Notes: a model not told the origin generated them from the letters alone. A stretch of DNA of 64,000 nt from Kluyvera ascorbata_C (GCF_044197065.1 NZ_JBIQOI010000010.1:62001-126000); one strand, 5' to 3'; counted from the stretch's first letter, positions 33,621 to 43,235 are shown. Made by a program: numbers and translations.

Positions 33621-35339
33621 ATGGATGCTGCGACTCCTCTTTCACCGACAACGCGCTGGGGTATGGCGCTAACCGGCATAGTACAAGGGCTGGTGTGCTA
33701 TTTGCTGACCCTTTATCTGATCCCGAAAGACAGCGGCTGGATGTTTTACGCTTTGCCGGGAAGCCTGGCATTTTCCTCTGTGCTGCTTTTCACCGTAGTC
33801 TCTTTTAAACAGCGTGCACTGTGGTGCTGGTTGGCGGTGGTACTGGTTGTCGTACTGGGAATGGGGGGCTGGCTAAAATTCAACCTTAATGAGGAAGACC
33901 ATTGGCGGCAGTATGACGCGCTATGGACCTACGGCTGGTGCCTGCTGCTGATGGCATTGCTGGCGTTACCGTGGCTGCAATACCGTATTCAGTCCGCGAC
34001 GGGTCTCTCGAGATATGCGCACTTTTATGCCCAGCAGTGGCAAAACGTACTGACGTTGCTGCTGATTGGCGTTGCCAACGGCCTGGTCTGGCTGGTTCTG
34101 CTGCTCTGGAGCGGACTGTTTGAGCTGGCTAATATCACCTTCTTCTCGCGGTTGTTCTTCGATACGCAGTGGTTTGTCTTTGTTTGCATCGGCTTGGTGA
34201 CGGCACTGACGGTGATCCTGGCACGCCAGAACGAACGGCTGATTACCGCTATCCACAAGCTGCTGGCGCTGATTGCCATCGGCTTGCTGCCGTTGGTCTC
34301 GCTGCTGGCGCTGCTGTTCCTGGTGACGCTGCCGTTTGCAGGCGTGACGGCCATCTCCCAGCGCTTCTCTGCGGCGGCATTGCTCTCGGCGCTGGCGTTT
34401 GTGCAGTTGCTGCTTACCGCAATGGTCTGGGAACCTACTGCCACGCGTCTCGGGTACCCGCGTCCGCTGCGGCTGTTGATTCAGGCGGCAGTGATGCTGA
34501 CGCCGGTCTACGTGCTGATTGCCGGCTGGGCGCTATGGGTTCGTATTGGGCAGTATGGCTGGACGCCGGATCGCCTGCACGGCGTGCTGGTGGTGGTCGT
34601 GCTGTTGGTCTGGTCGGTTGGCTATCTGATTGGCCTGCTACGCCACCGTGATGATCCCTCACCTCATTTAGGGCAGGTCAATCTGGCGGTCTCGTTACTG
34701 GGTATCGTGCTGCTTTTCCTGCTTTATACCCCGGTGCTGGATAGCTGGCGTATCAGCGTGAACAGCCATATGAGTCGTTACCATAGTGGTAAAATCACTG
34801 CCGACCAGGTGAGTCTGTATATGTTGTCGCACAGCGGCAAGCCCGGTCGCGCGGCGCTACTTGAGCTACAGCAAGATAAAGCGTTCACCCAGGATGCGAA
34901 GCGTCAGCAGCAGCTTAAGCGGTTGCTGAGTGGCGATCTCAGTCCGACGGTAAAATTGACCGCCGAGATACTGGCAAAAAACGTGACGATCCTTGTGGGC
35001 AGCACGCCGCCTGATAATGCGCTCTGGGCGGCGGTGAGTGAGCAACGCTATCGGGTAGAGTCGTGCAGCGAAGCCGATAGCTGCGTGCTGGTAAGTCAGG
35101 ATCTGAACGGTGATGGCAAAGTAGAGCAGGTGCTGTATGCCTTTGGCGATCGTACCGTGCTGGTCTTTGCTCAGGGCGAAAAGGGCTGGGAATATAAGGC
35201 AAGTGCGCCACTGCCGCGCGGCGTGAGCAAGACGAAGCTGCTTCAGGCGGCGAAGGATGGGACGTTAGGTTCGAAACCGAAGGCGTGGCAGGATATTACG
35301 CTGGGGGACGAGACGGTGGTGCTGGAGTATCGGCGCTGA
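33621..35339 (+). CDS. yhgE: Inner-membrane protein YhgE (DUF4153 family)
   Basis: This 572-residue protein has about ten hydrophobic helices in residues 15-385, including YRIQSATGLSRYAHFYAQQW between helices. A soluble C-terminal region (about 386-572), predicted to be outside the membrane, carries two cysteines near 487 and 493 (SCSEADSCVL) and the acidic DLNGDGKVE. It is a DUF4153 member close to the E. coli YhgE length. The function is unknown. Divergent from pckA and followed by a REP pair. Confidence 0.92.
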   Translation: MDAATPLSPTTRWGMALTGIVQGLVCYLLTLYLIPKDSGWMFYALPGSLAFSSVLLFTVVSFKQRALWCWLAVVLVVVLGMGGWLKFNLNEEDHWRQYDALWTYGWCLLLMALLALPWLQYRIQSATGLSRYAHFYAQQWQNVLTLLLIGVANGLVWLVLLLWSGLFELANITFFSRLFFDTQWFVFVCIGLVTALTVILARQNERLITAIHKLLALIAIGLLPLVSLLALLFLVTLPFAGVTAISQRFSAAALLSALAFVQLLLTAMVWEPTATRLGYPRPLRLLIQAAVMLTPVYVLIAGWALWVRIGQYGWTPDRLHGVLVVVVLLVWSVGYLIGLLRHRDDPSPHLGQVNLAVSLLGIVLLFLLYTPVLDSWRISVNSHMSRYHSGKITADQVSLYMLSHSGKPGRAALLELQQDKAFTQDAKRQQQLKRLLSGDLSPTVKLTAEILAKNVTILVGSTPPDNALWAAVSEQRYRVESCSEADSCVLVSQDLNGDGKVEQVLYAFGDRTVLVFAQGEKGWEYKASAPLPRGVSKTKLLQAAKDGTLGSKPKAWQDITLGDETVVLEYRR

Positions 35340-35343
35340 TTTT

Positions 35344-35411
35344 CCCCGGCGGCGCTGCGCTTAGCCGGGCTACGATCGTTTGTAGCCCGGCCAAACAAAG
35401 TGACGCCGGGA
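35344..35411. repeat. REP pair between yhgE and hslO
   Basis: CCCCGGCGGCGCTGCGCTTA... (35344-35373) and GTAGCCCGGCCAAACAAAGT... (35380-35411) are opposed palindromes of the CCCGGC class between convergent genes. The second has lost some pairing (CAAACAAAGTGACG) relative to other copies. Confidence 0.8.
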
Positions 35412-35423
35412 AAGGCTCAGAAC

Positions 35424-36302
35424 TTAGTGAACCTGCGGGTCAGACGGTGCCGCGTTATTGCGAATCTCTGCAATATCCATGGCATTGAACACATAGTGAC
35501 TACCGCAGTAATCACAATGCATATCAATTTCGCCTTCTTCTTCGAGGATGCTGTTAATTTCTTCGTCCGGCAGGGTTTTCAGCGCGCCAGCGCAGCGTTC
35601 GCGTGAGCAGGTGCACTTGAACTCTACGTCCTGAGGATCGTACAGGGTGACTTCCTCTTCGTGATACAGACGCCACAGCACATCGTTGGCCGGCAGCGTG
35701 AACAGCTCTTCGGCTTTGATGGTGTCGGTCAGCGCCGCCAGGTGCTCAAAATCTTCCGGCTGCGCGTTCTGCGCTGGCATCACCTGCAGCAACATGCCGC
35801 CTGCCGCTGGCTTGCCGTCGGATTCGCCGGTACGGATAATCAGACGGGTTGGCAGCTGTTCGGAACGCTGGAAGTAATCTTCCAGGCAGGCCGCCAGCGT
35901 ATCGCCTTCCAGACCGACGACACCCTGATAGCGCTCGCCTTCGGCCGGGCTGATGGTAATCACCAGATAACCGTTACCGATAAGCGTCTTCAGGTCAGCG
36001 TCGGCCGGAATATCACCCTGCACGCGAGCGACGCCGCGCAGTTGCTGGTGGTTGTTGCCGTTGATTACCGCCAGTGTCATCGGGCCATCACCCTGTAGCT
36101 GAACGGTGATATCGCCTTCAAACTTCAGCGTTGCGGTCAGCAGGCTGGTGGCGACCAGCAGTTCGGACAGCACGTTTTTTACCGGCTGCGGATAGTTATG
36201 GCCTGCCAGGATCTGTTCGAGCGTTTCGGATACGGTGACCAGTTCGCCACGCACGGCGTAGTTTTCAAACAAATAGCGATGTAATTGATCGTGTTGAGTC
36301 AT
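35424..36302 (-). CDS. hslO: Redox-regulated chaperone Hsp33 (HslO)
   Basis: This 292-residue cytoplasmic holdase is activated by oxidation and unfolding. The zinc/redox switch is the C-terminal CxC-x30-CxxC set: C230 and C232 (FKCTCSRER), C263 and C266 (MHCDYCGSH). When oxidised these form two disulfides and the linker unfolds. It lies 23 bp downstream of hslR on the same strand, in the order yrfG-hslR-hslO. Confidence 0.98.
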   Translation of the reverse strand: MTQHDQLHRYLFENYAVRGELVTVSETLEQILAGHNYPQPVKNVLSELLVATSLLTATLKFEGDITVQLQGDGPMTLAVINGNNHQQLRGVARVQGDIPADADLKTLIGNGYLVITISPAEGERYQGVVGLEGDTLAACLEDYFQRSEQLPTRLIIRTGESDGKPAAGGMLLQVMPAQNAQPEDFEHLAALTDTIKAEELFTLPANDVLWRLYHEEEVTLYDPQDVEFKCTCSRERCAGALKTLPDEEINSILEEEGEIDMHCDYCGSHYVFNAMDIAEIRNNAAPSDPQVH

Positions 36303-36325
36303 AATTTTCTCTCTTGGGGTGGCAG

Positions 36326-36727
36326 TTATTCACTGTCGCCGTATTTAAATCTCATCAGGTCGCGCCGCTCTTTTTTATCCGGACGTCTGTCCGGGTGCGG
36401 CATGGTCAGCGCATTCAGTTTGCGCGCCAGGGCGACTTTTTCGCGCTTCTCGATGCTTTCCTTCGTCTCTTCATAGAGCGTAACGGCCTCCGTGGCCGGA
36501 CGTCGCTGCTCCGTGATGCCTTTCACCACCACGGTGCGCTCGTCGTTTCCCTGGCGAAGCGTCAGCAGGGCGTTCAGTTCAACCACTTTACTGGGCTTAC
36601 TGCGCTGCCCGTTATAGTGAACTTTGCCGCCTTCAATCATCTCTCGGGCGACGGCACGCGTTTTATAAAAACGCGCCGCCCAGAGCCATTTATCCAGCCT
36701 GACGCCTTCGGTAGGCTTCTCTTTCAT
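36326..36727 (-). CDS. hslR: Ribosome-associated heat-shock protein Hsp15 (HslR)
   Basis: This 133-residue S4-domain RNA-binding protein rescues 50S subunits that carry nascent chains after premature dissociation. The S4 motif is at residues 9-60 (VRLDKWLWAARFYKTRAVA...EGGKVHYNGQ), followed by a basic C-terminal tail (HPDRRPDKKERRDLMRFK). It is 10 bp downstream of yrfG and 23 bp upstream of hslO. Confidence 0.97.
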   Translation of the reverse strand: MKEKPTEGVRLDKWLWAARFYKTRAVAREMIEGGKVHYNGQRSKPSKVVELNALLTLRQGNDERTVVVKGITEQRRPATEAVTLYEETKESIEKREKVALARKLNALTMPHPDRRPDKKERRDLMRFKYGDSE

Positions 36728-36737
36728 GGTCGCTCCT

Positions 36738-37406
36738 TCACTGAAGTGAGGGGATCAGACGACGGTAATCGTTAAGCGCGGGATGACGCAGGTACTGCTT
36801 TTCCGCAAGGCCGGAGTCGGGGTTGGTCACACCGAGGCAATAGCGGATCCCAAAGTGGGCGGCGGCATCCAGAATGGGCTCGCTATCGTCGATAAATAAC
36901 GTGCGCTCGGCATCCAGACCCGTATGTTTCTCAACTGCCCGCCATAACCGCTGATCCTCTTTCGGATAACCAAATGTATGGGTGGAAAGTAATAAATCAA
37001 GGTGCTCGCCAAGACCGGTGTGTTCCAGCTTCACCGCCAGGTTATGCGGATGCGCGTTGGTCAGCAGAATACGTCGCTTCCCACTCGCTTTAAGCGCGTT
37101 GAGAAAAGGGATGGTGTCATCACGCAGCACGGCGCGCGGGCCCTGCTCGCTGGTCATCGAACGGATATCCAGACTCAAACGTTCGCTCCAGTAATCCAGA
37201 CAGTACCAGTTTAGCGTATGTTGTACCGCATGGTACTCCTGACGAATGGCTTCCTGCGCCGCCTGAGGTGTGATACCCAGCTTTGCGCCATAGGTTTCTG
37301 GCACCAGTTTTTGCCAGAAGTAGTTATCAAAAGCGAGGTCGAGCAGCGTGCCATCCATGTCCAGAAGAACGGTATCTACCTCGCGCCAGGCGATATCAAA
37401 ATGCAT
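36738..37406 (-). CDS. yrfG: HAD-family purine nucleotidase YrfG
   Basis: This 222-residue HAD hydrolase has motif I LLDMDGTLLD (D16 nucleophile, D18 acid/base), motif II LLTNAHP, and motif IV FIDDSEPILDAA. The E. coli homologue of equal length is assigned GMP/IMP nucleotidase activity. The physiological role is less clear. It heads the yrfG-hslR-hslO group. Confidence 0.92.
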   Translation of the reverse strand: MHFDIAWREVDTVLLDMDGTLLDLAFDNYFWQKLVPETYGAKLGITPQAAQEAIRQEYHAVQHTLNWYCLDYWSERLSLDIRSMTSEQGPRAVLRDDTIPFLNALKASGKRRILLTNAHPHNLAVKLEHTGLGEHLDLLLSTHTFGYPKEDQRLWRAVEKHTGLDAERTLFIDDSEPILDAAAHFGIRYCLGVTNPDSGLAEKQYLRHPALNDYRRLIPSLQ

Positions 37407-37473
37407 GGTGAGTCTCCAGACGGAAGAAATGCGCGACAGATTAACATAACCTGTCGCGAACTACGCAGTGGGC

Positions 37474-39621
37474 TTATTTTGTCGGGAAGTCAGACTTGAA
37501 CTCTTCCGGGGCGGAAAGCAGCACCGGGTTAATGCAGCTCTCATAGTATTTCTGAATCTCGACCAGTCGTTCACGATGGCGATGATAGCGACGCAGCGCC
37601 TGCACGCCGTTGTAAACCGCACAGACGAGCATGGCCAGCATCAGCAGCGTGGTTGCCAGATAGTGCCACAGCCCGCTGCTGTCCGGCATACGGTGCAGGT
37701 TGATATGCTGTGTCCCGTTGGCGTCGGTATAGAGATTGGTCACGATGCCTTCCGCGTGGAACGGCGTGTGCATCAACATGTCAGCCAGCCGCTGGAACTC
37801 ATTCCACTGCTCGCTGGCAGGGTAGTCATACAGCGTCGTGCTTGGGTAAGGCTGGCTGACAAAATCGCTGCCTTCATCGCTGGTTATCAGGAAACCACCC
37901 GGCGCTGGGCTGTTGAGCGCCTGTGCCGCGCGCGCGGTTTCACGCAGGATAAACGGCGCGGTAGAGGTATCGACAAGGTTATCCAGTGACTCGGCGCTGA
38001 CCGGCCGGAGCAGAACGTTTACGCCGTCCAGCTTACCGGAGTTCGCGCGCTTAACCAGCGCATCCCAGTCACGGGTATTGCCAAGGTTCACCAACGCATT
38101 TTTCAGGCGTACGCAGTCATCGGCCGCGGAGCAAAGATCTTTCGTTTTCAGCACGATATCGGCAAAGTCATCCAGCAGCACCATGCCCGATTTCTGAATC
38201 GCCGAGCGCAGGGCCGGGCTGACGCGGGAATCATCGTCCGCCGTTGGATGCAGCTGGCGGTTTACGGCCTGAACCAGCGCGGTCGCCTTATTGACGGTTT
38301 CTGATTCCGGCAGCGGCAGGCGAGGGGCATCGTTCCAGAGGATTTGCGAGCAGTCGAATGGCAGGAATGGCGAGCTTTCCTGCGCAGTCCAGGTGCCAGG
38401 TGAGTGGATATTACACATCCCGGTTCCGCTGATGTGGAGGGTATCACCCACGCGAACGCCTGCCTGCTCTAGCTGGCGAACGTCTTTGGCCTCAATGGTT
38501 TGCGCCCCCTTGAGCCAGGAGAGTGTAAATTTGAATGGCATATTCAGCGGTACGCTGACCCACATCATGATAGCGATCAGCAGCGCGCCGCCGCCGATGA
38601 CAGCGCTGCGTAACCAGTGCTGAAGCGGGAAGTTTTTCACTTCATCATGCAGTGAGAGGAAACGCCCCTGGCGCACGACGTGCCTATCAAGGTAGATATC
38701 GATATCTGTTTTTTGTCCCAGGTCCTGGGCGACAAACGGTTGCCAGTGGGGAGGGTAGATTAAATCGATGATCCCAAGAGAGATGTTGTTGACCTGCTCC
38801 TGATCGTTTTCACCGAACAACCCCCAGCGTTTTGGCGTGCCGCGCAGACAGTGGATCTCTCGTAGAGACGACTTCGTTGGTGGTGCAAATATCCCCCACA
38901 GCCCGCCGCACAGCAACAGGAATGCGCTGGCGAAAATCCAAGGCGTAAAGACTGCGGGTGCGATAAGCCCGCAGTAAAACAGCACAAAGGCGGCGACGAT
39001 CAGCAGCGCTTCACGCAGGCCATCGGGGCGGCTAAGTGCGTGTTCCTCATGGGTTTCCTGGCGGATGTTGAGCAGCTCGATTTGCTCGCTCTCCTCACCA
39101 CGGATAGAAGCCTGCGTCGACGACGTAGACTCCAGCGCAAAGCTTTTATTTTCAGGTGAATAGGTCTTCAGCGAATGGCCGTTGAGACCAATAACCAGCG
39201 GCACATCATCAGTTTCGATAAGCTCAATACTGTTCTCATCGGTAATATGCTGTTCCCAGAACGGGGGGAGATGCACTTCCACGGAGTCGAGGAAGTAACG
39301 CCACTTGTTGGGTTCATCTGTGGTGATGCCGTAGCGGGTAATCGCGCGCGTCAGCGTAAAAACGGTGTTGCTCTGTGGCGTGAGCGTCAGCACCGCAGGG
39401 GCAATGGTCGCGCCGGACGCCGGCACGCGCTGATCCTGATTAAGATAATCGAGGTAGTTTTCAATGCCCTGACGCTCTTCATTGGTCAGTTTTCGGGTGG
39501 TTGCTCCCGAAAACTGATGGAGCCACGGCAGGTGAAGACGTTTTGTCCGTTTACGCAAAAGCCAACCGGCCAGCACGGCGCAGATCAGTATCGCTACGGT
39601 AAAGATCATCAGTGTGCCCAT
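37474..39621 (-). CDS. igaA: Intracellular growth attenuator IgaA (YrfF), negative regulator of Rcs
   Basis: This 715-residue inner-membrane protein restrains the Rcs phosphorelay. The N-terminal membrane helix is near residues 4-20, further helices are near 205-245 (LLIVAAFVLFYCGLIAPAVF) and 345-362, then a large periplasmic domain about 363-655 with cysteines (GMCNIHSPG, DCSQ, LCSAADDC). A last helix is near 658-675 (HYLATTLLMLAMLVCAVYNG). E. coli YrfF is a few residues shorter. In Salmonella it is essential unless Rcs is inactive. Confidence 0.95.
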   Translation of the reverse strand: MGTLMIFTVAILICAVLAGWLLRKRTKRLHLPWLHQFSGATTRKLTNEERQGIENYLDYLNQDQRVPASGATIAPAVLTLTPQSNTVFTLTRAITRYGITTDEPNKWRYFLDSVEVHLPPFWEQHITDENSIELIETDDVPLVIGLNGHSLKTYSPENKSFALESTSSTQASIRGEESEQIELLNIRQETHEEHALSRPDGLREALLIVAAFVLFYCGLIAPAVFTPWIFASAFLLLCGGLWGIFAPPTKSSLREIHCLRGTPKRWGLFGENDQEQVNNISLGIIDLIYPPHWQPFVAQDLGQKTDIDIYLDRHVVRQGRFLSLHDEVKNFPLQHWLRSAVIGGGALLIAIMMWVSVPLNMPFKFTLSWLKGAQTIEAKDVRQLEQAGVRVGDTLHISGTGMCNIHSPGTWTAQESSPFLPFDCSQILWNDAPRLPLPESETVNKATALVQAVNRQLHPTADDDSRVSPALRSAIQKSGMVLLDDFADIVLKTKDLCSAADDCVRLKNALVNLGNTRDWDALVKRANSGKLDGVNVLLRPVSAESLDNLVDTSTAPFILRETARAAQALNSPAPGGFLITSDEGSDFVSQPYPSTTLYDYPASEQWNEFQRLADMLMHTPFHAEGIVTNLYTDANGTQHINLHRMPDSSGLWHYLATTLLMLAMLVCAVYNGVQALRRYHRHRERLVEIQKYYESCINPVLLSAPEEFKSDFPTK

Positions 39622-39924
39622 GCTTTTCCCATCATACTTATCTTAGAGGTCTCTTCGTTGCCTGCTTTTCGTATAAACCATTGGCACGTATTACGCATTC
39701 ATAAAAAGAGTCTATAGACTCTCGCAAAACGTAAGCATAACAAACCCATCGGCTCGCGAGTATCAGTAAATTCCCAATTGTAATTCAACCTCTTGACATT
39801 TATCCATAAATGAGAGATGAAAGGCTAAAAGTTGCAACAATGTAAATAAAGCGCTTTATGCATTGCTGGAACCTCATCGCTATCGCACAATAATAAAAGT
39901 CATTACAGCAAAGACCCCAGCCCA
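39622..39924. other. Divergent igaA-nudE promoter region (no gene)
   Basis: This 303-bp gap contains a 16-bp perfect palindrome at 39707-39722 and a consensus -35 TTGACA at 39793-39798 embedded in a second short palindrome at 39797-39812, pointing toward nudE. No gene is seen. Confidence 0.7.
39707..39722. repeat. 16-bp perfect palindrome upstream of igaA
   Basis: AGAGTCTATAGACTCT is fully self-complementary and lies about 86 bp upstream of the igaA start. It could be an operator for a dimeric regulator. TATAGACT within it could also serve as a -10 region. Confidence 0.55.
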
Positions 39925-40488
39925 ATGAGCAAATCATTACAGAAACCTACTATTCTCCATGTTGAAACCGTCGCGCAATCACGCCTTTTTAACGTGGAAA
40001 GCGTTGATTTAGAGTTCAGCAATGGCGTTCGTCGCGTTTATGAACGTATGAAACCGTCCTCGCGCGAAGCGGTGATGATTGTGGCTATTGTTGATGACCA
40101 CCTGATTTTAATCCGCGAATATGCAGTGGGGACCGAGTCCTATGAACTCGGTTTCTCAAAAGGGCTTATTGATCCGGGTGAAACGGTGATGGAAGCGGCG
40201 AATCGCGAGCTGAAAGAAGAGGTCGGCTTTGGCGCTCGTCAACTGACGTTCCTGAAAAAGCTGGGTATGGCGCCGTCCTATTTTTCCAGCAAAATGAATA
40301 TCGTCGTGGCAGAAGACCTCTATCCGGAATCGCTGCCAGGAGATGAACCAGAGCCGTTGCCTCAGGTCCGCTGGCCGCTGGCAAACCTGATGGCGTTGTT
40401 GGATGAACCTGACTTCAATGAAGCCCGCAACGTAAGTGCGCTGTTCCTGTTGCGCGAGTGGCTAAAAGAGCAGGGCAGATTGCCATAG
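39925..40488 (+). CDS. nudE: ADP compounds hydrolase NudE
   Basis: This 187-residue Nudix hydrolase cleaves ADP-ribose, Ap3A and NADH. The complete Nudix box GX5EX7REUXEEXGU runs from G80 to F102 with E86, R94, E95, E98 and E99. It is divergent from igaA and convergent with mrcA, and its stop codon lies within a terminator stem region. Confidence 0.96.
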   Translation: MSKSLQKPTILHVETVAQSRLFNVESVDLEFSNGVRRVYERMKPSSREAVMIVAIVDDHLILIREYAVGTESYELGFSKGLIDPGETVMEAANRELKEEVGFGARQLTFLKKLGMAPSYFSSKMNIVVAEDLYPESLPGDEPEPLPQVRWPLANLMALLDEPDFNEARNVSALFLLREWLKEQGRLP

Positions 40489-40513
40489 AAAAAGGCGCCA
40501 TCGGCGCCTTTTT
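40489..40513 (+). terminator. Terminator of nudE
   Basis: AAAAAGGCGCC / GGCGCCTTTTT arms with a 3-nt loop (ATC) start right after the nudE stop. The second terminator at 40657-40681 is its exact reverse complement. Confidence 0.92.
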
Positions 40514-40528
40514 ACTTTTCGAGCATAT

Positions 40529-40637
40529 CCCCGGAGTCGGTGCTGCGCACCTCGTCCGGGCTACGAGTGATAGGTAAAATGTTGTGCGTTTTTTGTAGCC
40601 CGGCCAAGCGAAGCGCCGCCGGGAGGGCTCCGGAGCC
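40529..40637. repeat. REP-like palindromes between nudE and mrcA
   Basis: A unit at 40529-40563 is nearly identical to that at 9092-9129, and a GTAGCCCGGCCAAGCGAAGC unit lies at 40594-40624. GGCTCCGGAGCC (40626-40637) is a further 12-bp perfect palindrome. The set is bracketed by the two twin terminators. Confidence 0.8.
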
Positions 40638-40656
40638 GGAGCTAAAGTCAGCAATA

Positions 40657-40681
40657 AAAAAGGCGCCGATGGCGCCTTTTT
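40657..40681 (-). terminator. Terminator of mrcA
   Basis: Same AAAAAGGCGCC / GGCGCCTTTTT stem with loop GAT, two bases from the mrcA stop codon. On the mrcA strand it is followed by T-rich sequence. Confidence 0.92.
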
Positions 40682-40682
40682 C

Positions 40683-43235
40683 TTAGAACAACTCGTGGGT
40701 TTCCCCGTTATCAATTATCTCAGTCCCCACCTCGTGAACCGCCTGCTGCGTAGGCTGTGTCCCGTCGATGAAGTACTCCTCACGGCTGCTGCCACCGTTG
40801 GCTAACTGCCCGGTGCTGCGGTCGATATTGACCGTCACCACGCCCGGCGGCGGCGTCAGCGGTTGCTCCGGAACCCCGGCCAGAACCTGTTTCATGAAGG
40901 CATCCCACGCCGGTTGCGCGCTCTTCGCGCCGCCTTCGTAGCCGGAGATTTGATCCTTAATGGCGCCAGACGCCGTCGTACGTCCCAGATCGCGACGGTG
41001 ATCGTCAAAGCCAATCCACACAGAGGTCACTACGCCTGGGCCGTAGCCGGAGAACCAGGCATCTTTCGAACTGTTGGTGGTCCCGGTTTTTCCGCCAATA
41101 TCACGGCGACCCAGATCGCGCCCAGCGCGCCAGCCGGTACCCTGCCAGCCCGGTTCGCCAAAGATGTTGGTGTTCAGCGCGCTTTTAATCAGGAACGACA
41201 GCGGAGTGTTAATCACATGTGGTGCGTACTCCTGGGCACCGGTCTGAGCGACCAACTGCTGGTTAGCCTGTTCAAGCGCTGGCATCGGTACAGTAGCGTT
41301 CTGCGGCATCTGAGAAACGGCAACGTCTTCCACGTCGTTGTTTTCCAGCACGTTAGACTTCTGCGTATCGCCATAGATAACCGGGATATTGCAATCAGGA
41401 CAGGCGATTTTCGGCTTCGCTTCAAACAGCACGCCGCCCTGATCGTTTTCAATCTTGCTGATGTAGTACGGGTCGACCAGGAAGCCGCCGTTGGCCATCA
41501 CCGCATAGCCGCGAGCGACCTGCAGCGGGGTAAACGAGGCTGAACCCAGCGCCAGCGATTCGGTATGCACGATGTTTTCCGCCGGGAAGCCGAAGCGTTG
41601 CAGATATTCCGCGGCGTAATCAACGCCCATCGCACGCATCGCGCGCACCATCACCACGTTCTTCGACTGTCCAAGACCCTGACGCAGGCGGATTGGGCCG
41701 GCATACTGCGCTGGGGAGTTCTTCGGCTGCCAGTCAGAACCCGCGCCGGCATCCCAGCGGGAGATAGGCACGTCGTTGAGCATACTGGCGAGCGTTAAGC
41801 CCTTATCCATTGCAGCGGTGTACAGGAATGGTTTGATGTTAGAACCCACCTGGCGCAGCGCCTGGGTCGCACGGTTAAACTTGCTCTGGTTGAAATCAAA
41901 CCCGCCTACCAGCGCAATAATGGCGCCGTTTTGTGGGTTGATGGAAACCAGCGCGGAGTTAACGTCCGGCACCTGAGCCAGCCACCAGCTATCGCCGTTC
42001 TGACGCACCCAGATCTGCTGCCCCGCGGCGACGACATCGGTCACCTTACGCGGCGTTGGGCCTTGTGCCGTGTCCGAACGGTATGGTCGCGCCCAGCGCA
42101 TGCCTTCCATGCCTAATGACACTGAAGTGCCATCGGCCAGTTCGACGGTCGCTTCCTGCGGGTTCGCCGCGGTGACGACAGCCGGTACTAACGGGCCATA
42201 GGATGGCAGCGGGCGTAACGAAGCGCGAATCTTCTTGCTATCCCACGCGGCTTCACCGGCTTTCCACAGTACGTTGGACGGGCCACGGTAGCCGTGGCGC
42301 ATGTCGTAGTCCATCACGTTATTGCGCAGCGCCTGTTGAGCCGCCTGCTGATTTTTGCGGGTAATGGTGGTGTACACGCGATAGCCGTCTTCATAGGCCT
42401 GTTCGCCGTACTGCTTGACCATATCCTGACGTACCATTTCCGTTAAGTACGGTGCAGAGAAGGCAATCTCTGGGGCATGGTAGTTGGCATCAATCGCTTC
42501 GTTACGCGCCTGATCGTACTGCGCCTGGGTGATATAGCCTTCGCTCAGCATACGCGACAGCACCACGTTGCGACGGGCGGTGGCGCGATCTAACGAGTAG
42601 AGCGGATTGAAGGTCGACGGGGCTTTCGGCAGACCGGCAATCACCGCCATTTCGCTTAAGCTGAGCTGGTCGACGGGTTTACCGAAATAGACCTGCGCGG
42701 CTGCGCCGACGCCATAGGCGCGGTAGCCGAGGTAAATCTTGTTCAGATACAGCTCAAGGATCTCGTCCTTACTCAGCAGTTGCTCAATGCGAATGGCAAG
42801 GAACGCTTCCTTTACTTTACGCATCAGCGTTTTTTCAGGGCTGAGGAAGAAGTTACGCGCAAGCTGTTGGGTAATGGTACTTGCCCCCTGCGAGGCGTGG
42901 CCAGAGAACATCGCCACGCTTGCCGCACGGAAAATACCAATCGGGTCAATCCCGTGGTGCTCGTAGAAACGGCTGTCCTCGGTCGCAATAAACGCTTTCA
43001 CCATTTCTGGTGGGATCTGGTTGAGGGTCATTGGAATACGGCGTTTTTCACCATACTGCGCAATAAGCTCGCCGTCCGCGCTATAAACCTGCATTGGCAC
43101 CTGCAGGCGCACGTCTTTGAGCGTCGCCACGTCGGGCAACTGGGGCTCAATATATTTGTAGAGGCCGTAGATCGAGCCTGCTCCCAGCAGAATGCAACAG
43201 ACTGCAAGGATGAATAAATACTTTACGAACTTCAC
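40683..43235 (-). CDS. mrcA: Penicillin-binding protein 1A (MrcA)
   Basis: This 850-residue bifunctional peptidoglycan synthase has a signal-anchor helix at about residues 6-27. The GT51 glycosyltransferase domain contains IATEDSRFYEHHG with the catalytic Glu and GASTITQQLARNFFL. An OB-like insert and the transpeptidase domain follow, with SxxK as SNIK, SxN-type SKN and KTGTT. I start at GTG 43235 (MKFVKY) because GGGAAA lies upstream and the length is then exactly that of E. coli PBP1A. The ATG at 43259 would add eight residues without a ribosome site. It is divergent from hofM. Confidence 0.96.
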   Translation of the reverse strand: MKFVKYLFILAVCCILLGAGSIYGLYKYIEPQLPDVATLKDVRLQVPMQVYSADGELIAQYGEKRRIPMTLNQIPPEMVKAFIATEDSRFYEHHGIDPIGIFRAASVAMFSGHASQGASTITQQLARNFFLSPEKTLMRKVKEAFLAIRIEQLLSKDEILELYLNKIYLGYRAYGVGAAAQVYFGKPVDQLSLSEMAVIAGLPKAPSTFNPLYSLDRATARRNVVLSRMLSEGYITQAQYDQARNEAIDANYHAPEIAFSAPYLTEMVRQDMVKQYGEQAYEDGYRVYTTITRKNQQAAQQALRNNVMDYDMRHGYRGPSNVLWKAGEAAWDSKKIRASLRPLPSYGPLVPAVVTAANPQEATVELADGTSVSLGMEGMRWARPYRSDTAQGPTPRKVTDVVAAGQQIWVRQNGDSWWLAQVPDVNSALVSINPQNGAIIALVGGFDFNQSKFNRATQALRQVGSNIKPFLYTAAMDKGLTLASMLNDVPISRWDAGAGSDWQPKNSPAQYAGPIRLRQGLGQSKNVVMVRAMRAMGVDYAAEYLQRFGFPAENIVHTESLALGSASFTPLQVARGYAVMANGGFLVDPYYISKIENDQGGVLFEAKPKIACPDCNIPVIYGDTQKSNVLENNDVEDVAVSQMPQNATVPMPALEQANQQLVAQTGAQEYAPHVINTPLSFLIKSALNTNIFGEPGWQGTGWRAGRDLGRRDIGGKTGTTNSSKDAWFSGYGPGVVTSVWIGFDDHRRDLGRTTASGAIKDQISGYEGGAKSAQPAWDAFMKQVLAGVPEQPLTPPPGVVTVNIDRSTGQLANGGSSREEYFIDGTQPTQQAVHEVGTEIIDNGETHELF

